Below, piece by piece: positions 22,335-24,109 of a DNA stretch of 24,109 nt. The first letter of the stretch is position 1. The number at the start of each line of letters is the position of its first letter. This DNA comes from Clostridia bacterium (GTDB lineage Bacteria > Bacillota > Clostridia > Peptostreptococcales > Anaerovoracaceae), in contig CAAEEA010000060.1 in the NCBI GenBank assembly GCA_900754795.1, positions 1 through 24,109 of the forward strand. The letters run 5' to 3'. Below the pieces are notes generated by a model. It saw only the letters and a program-made list of their open reading frames with translations. It was not told the DNA's origin and searched no databases. The position numbers and the translations under genes were made by a program.

Positions 22335-22389
22335 TCGAAATCAGTTGTACCTTCGGGTACCGTGGGTTCGAATCCCACCCACTCCGCCA
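22301..22389 (+). tRNA. tRNA-Ser(CGA), complete
   Basis: The acceptor arm GGAGTGG (22301-22307) pairs perfectly with CCACTCC (22379-22385), followed by G and an encoded CCA. The anticodon arm is ACTGA / CTCGAAA / TCAGT (22329-22345), with anticodon CGA at 22336-22338. A long variable arm (GTACC-TTCG-GGTAC) and a T-arm (GTGGG-TTCGAAT-CCCAC) mark a class II serine tRNA reading UCG. Its 5' half repeats units 2/3 and its 3' half begins the integrative element. A GAT-AAAT -10-like stretch lies just upstream, but no good promoter; it may depend on read-through from 21663. Confidence 0.95.
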
Positions 22390-22400
22390 GAAAACTCAGT

Positions 22401-22440
22401 CTGCAAGCGGTTTTTGCCGTTTGCAGGCTTTTTCTTTTTT
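22401..22440 (+). terminator. Terminator of tRNA-Ser
   Basis: CTGCAAGCGG (22401-22410) pairs with CCGTTTGCAG (22417-22426; one G-T) around TTTTTG and is followed by GCTTTTTCTTTTTT. It begins 11 bases after the CCA end. Confidence 0.92.
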
Positions 22441-22464
22441 CTGCACCTTTGGGATTTTTCCGTG

Positions 22465-22495
22465 AGTTCTCTCCTGAAAATCGGTAGTTCTCTCC
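22465..22495. promoter_or_regulatory. Putative integrase arm-type sites
   Basis: Two AGTTCTCTCC copies at 22465-22474 and 22486-22495, 21 bases apart, lie between the tRNA and the integrase gene. The same decamer forms pairs in each insertion unit (21805/21818, 22043/22056, 22234/22247). Placement near both sides of the core fits arm-type binding sites of a tyrosine recombinase; this is inference. Confidence 0.6.
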
Positions 22496-22565
22496 TAAAT
22501 TTTCTGAGATTTGAACTCTGGATATGTAGTTGGCGTATCCTTAGTAAAGCGATACGCCGCAGAAG

Positions 22566-23732
22566 CTATGAAATAACCTCTAATGCACCACTCAGACCGT
22601 TTACCATTGCGTCAGCCGATGACAGCTTGGAATTGTAATCCAAATGGGCATATACATTTGCCGTAGTTGAAAAATCGCTGTGTCCGAGCCATTCCTGTAT
22701 CTGCTTCATAGGAACACCGTTCGCAAGAAGCAGCGAAGCACAACTATGACGCAGGTCGTGGAAACGAATGTGGCGCAAATTGTTCTTTTCAAGCAGCTTT
22801 GGAAATGATGCTGTGAGATAGTGCGGAGAAATCAATGTCCCCATCTCATCTACGCAGATATACTCCAAATACTTTTTGTTGTAGCATCGTCCGCATACCC
22901 GCCTGTATTCTTCCTGCTGTTCCTTGAGCTTTAGCAGCTTCTCTTTGAACGCAGGAACAAGGGGCAGTGTTCTCATACTCGATTTGGTTTTGGTCGTATC
23001 CTGTGCTATCTGGATATGCTTGCCGTCAAGGTTGCAGGAAGTAACGGTGTGTCTAATGGTAATCGTATTGTTTTGAAAATCAATAGCGTCCCATTTTAAT
23101 CCCAGAGCTTCACTTCGCCTCAATCCATAGAACGCACCAAGAAAAATCGGTATTTCAATCAGCGTTCCTTTGGCGGCTTCAAATAATGCCTGTACCTCGT
23201 TGCTGTCATAGAAGCTGCCGATAAACTTATCAGCTTTAGGTCGTTCCACTTTATCCGCAGGATTGACAGAAATAAGGTCAATCTTTACGGCATATTTCAA
23301 AGCCCTATGAATAACGGAATGGTAGTGGATAACCGTGTTGGCTTTTACTCGCTTCAACTGTTTCATATAGAAAGCCTGAATGTCTGTTGCCTTAATTTCG
23401 GAAAGTGCTATTTTTCTTTCCTTGAAATAAGGAATGATAACGCTCTTTGCCATACCTGAGTACGATGAGTATGTGGTAAGTGCGATGGTCGGCTTTGCGA
23501 TTTCCAACCATTGAAGCAGAAAATCCGAAAACAGCATATCTTCCTGTATGGGTTTGCACTCAGGCACAAAGGTCTGCCTTGTTTCCATTAACATCTTTTC
23601 GGCTTTCTTTTTATTTCCCTTGACAGGCAATCCTGTCGGCAACCATTTCGTTTTTCTTTTTCCCGCAGCATCGGGATAGCTCAAAACCATATAAAAATAG
23701 CCTTTTTTCTCTTGCAGATGTCCTGCTACCAT
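22566..23732 (-). CDS. int: Tyrosine recombinase / integrase of an integrative element
   Basis: The ATG at 23732 (388 aa) has AAAGGAGG ahead; a longer frame from 23783 lacks one. The N-terminal ~55 residues form the arm-DNA-binding domain (KKGYFYMVLSYPDAAGKRKTKW, quoted in part), followed by a SAM-like core-binding domain (about 60-160). The catalytic domain shows FYGLRRSEALGLKW (catalytic Arg), then HDLRHSCASLLLANG (H-x-x-R), a late histidine in WLGHSDFSTTANVYAHLD and the nucleophile Tyr of VYAHLD. The family is Tn916/phage-integrase like. It is oriented with its 3' end toward the tRNA-Ser, the standard layout for an element integrated in that tRNA. Its base composition is lower in GC than the host genes. 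Confidence 0.93.
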   Translation of the reverse strand: MVAGHLQEKKGYFYMVLSYPDAAGKRKTKWLPTGLPVKGNKKKAEKMLMETRQTFVPECKPIQEDMLFSDFLLQWLEIAKPTIALTTYSSYSGMAKSVIIPYFKERKIALSEIKATDIQAFYMKQLKRVKANTVIHYHSVIHRALKYAVKIDLISVNPADKVERPKADKFIGSFYDSNEVQALFEAAKGTLIEIPIFLGAFYGLRRSEALGLKWDAIDFQNNTITIRHTVTSCNLDGKHIQIAQDTTKTKSSMRTLPLVPAFKEKLLKLKEQQEEYRRVCGRCYNKKYLEYICVDEMGTLISPHYLTASFPKLLEKNNLRHIRFHDLRHSCASLLLANGVPMKQIQEWLGHSDFSTTANVYAHLDYNSKLSSADAMVNGLSGALEVIS

Positions 23733-23757
23733 AAATATAACCTCCTTTGCGTAGCAC

Positions 23758-23809
23758 CGACTTCTGCTGTTGACCATATACATTGTAGCAATTTAAGCCA
23801 AAGAAGTCG
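23758..23809. promoter_or_regulatory. Inverted repeat upstream of the integrase
   Basis: CGACTTCT (23758-23765) and AGAAGTCG (23802-23809) form an 8-base perfect inverted repeat in the 91-base gap between the integrase and excisionase genes. It could be a regulator or excisionase binding site, or a transcript hairpin separating the two genes; the role is inferred. Confidence 0.4.
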
Positions 23810-23823
23810 AATGTGCAAATTCT

Positions 23824-24042
23824 TTAATTCTCCGCATTTCGCAGACCTAACCTCAAATAAGAAAGAAGATGGGCTTTTGGTACTTTGTACGCTCTGCCCA
23901 CCTTCAGGTGTTCTATTTTGTTTTCACGGAGTAATTGATAACCTGTTTTTGTGCTGACACCAAGAGCCTTGCTCATTTCATCAACGGTTAAAATGTCTGG
24001 GTATTCTTTTAAGACTAACGCATATATATCTCCAAAGTTCAT
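23824..24042 (-). CDS. xis: Excisionase-family HTH protein
   Basis: A 72-residue winged-helix DNA-binding protein of the excisionase (HTH_17/MerR-like) type. ILTVDEMSKALGVSTKTGYQLL is the HTH (quoted in part), followed by RENKIEHLKVGRAYKVPKAHLLSYL with the usual R-x-x-x-V-P-K-x-x-L ending. AAGGAGGAG precedes the ATG at 24042. Such proteins bend DNA and push the integrase toward excision. It lies just upstream of the integrase on the same strand, as in Tn916-like elements. The rest of the element should continue beyond the right edge of the window (24043-24109 shows only a ribosome binding site and no further gene). Confidence 0.85.
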   Translation of the reverse strand: MNFGDIYALVLKEYPDILTVDEMSKALGVSTKTGYQLLRENKIEHLKVGRAYKVPKAHLLSYLRLGLRNAEN

Positions 24043-24109
24043 AAGCTCCTCCTTTTTTCAACTCCGATACTGATGAGGAGAGGAAATTCAAGCGATTTCA
24101 AATACTGCT

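Noticed and set aside
22267..22638. 123-codon plus-strand reading frame across tRNA-Ser
   Set aside because: It covers the tRNA, its terminator and the end of the integrase gene, and has no ribosome binding site.
22566..24109. Intact prophage
   Set aside because: Only integrase and excisionase are inside the window; with no structural genes visible, phage versus conjugative element cannot be decided.

Overview
The window looks like a chromosomal segment of an endospore-forming member of the Clostridia (Firmicutes/Bacillota). It carries spoVAC-spoVAD-spoVAE, a DacF-type D,D-carboxypeptidase, AGGAGG-type ribosome binding sites before nearly every gene, TTGACA/TATAAT-type promoters, and a Clostridia-style set of tRNA synthetase, deo and rmuC genes. 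GC content is moderate. I cannot name a genus from this sequence; a gut-type Eubacteriales/Anaerovoracaceae-like organism is only a guess.

Layout, left to right. (1) 79-4023: thrS, a CapA-like metallophosphatase and a PD-(D/E)XK-like nuclease, all on the minus strand. (2) 4057-8474: an accessory block on the plus strand. It opens with an intergenic region rich in GGGAC/GTCCC motifs, continues with a TPR protein, a DUF4037-type nucleotidyltransferase-fold protein and a DUF4125-type protein, and ends with an AT-rich gene fusing an ATP-grasp domain to BspA-type leucine-rich repeats. (3) 8539-10295: a small regulatory cluster of two XRE-type regulators flanking an ECF-like sigma factor. (4) 10416-12233: a LytR-CpsA-Psr cell-wall ligase with a repetitive low-complexity tail, preceded by a 35-codon membrane microprotein. 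(5) 12296-16421: the sporulation and envelope region, with spoVAC-D-E, maf (plus strand), a DUF3343 gene and dacF. (6) 16422-16982: a 560-base non-coding stretch holding the 3' remnant of a dehydrogenase gene and a tandem array of GGTGGAAC-N-GTTCCACC palindromes. (7) 16983-21490: the tightly packed operon rmuC - metallophosphoesterase - deoB - pdp. (8) 21640-24109: a tRNA-Ser(CGA) integration hot spot. The 5' half of one tRNA-Ser gene is followed by three gene-less units of about 190-240 bases, then by a complete second tRNA-Ser(CGA) gene, then by the integrase and excisionase genes of an integrative element that runs off the right edge.

How the genes work together. The order deoB-pdp-(remnant)-dacF-DUF3343-(maf)-spoVAC-D-E resembles the Bacillus drm-pupG-dacF-spoIIA-spoVA neighbourhood, so parts 5-7 probably preserve an old linkage that later took in a repeat array. 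DeoB and Pdp act together in (deoxy)nucleoside salvage. DacF trims spore peptidoglycan, while SpoVAC/D/E move dipicolinate into the spore.

The most unusual material is the tandem att array in the anticodon loop of tRNA-Ser, with its eight repeated AGTTCTCTC(C) putative arm sites. Next are the 41-base-period palindrome array at 16637-16920 and the uncharacterised TPR/DUF4037/DUF4125 operon. All calls come from reading the sequence; no database search was run.
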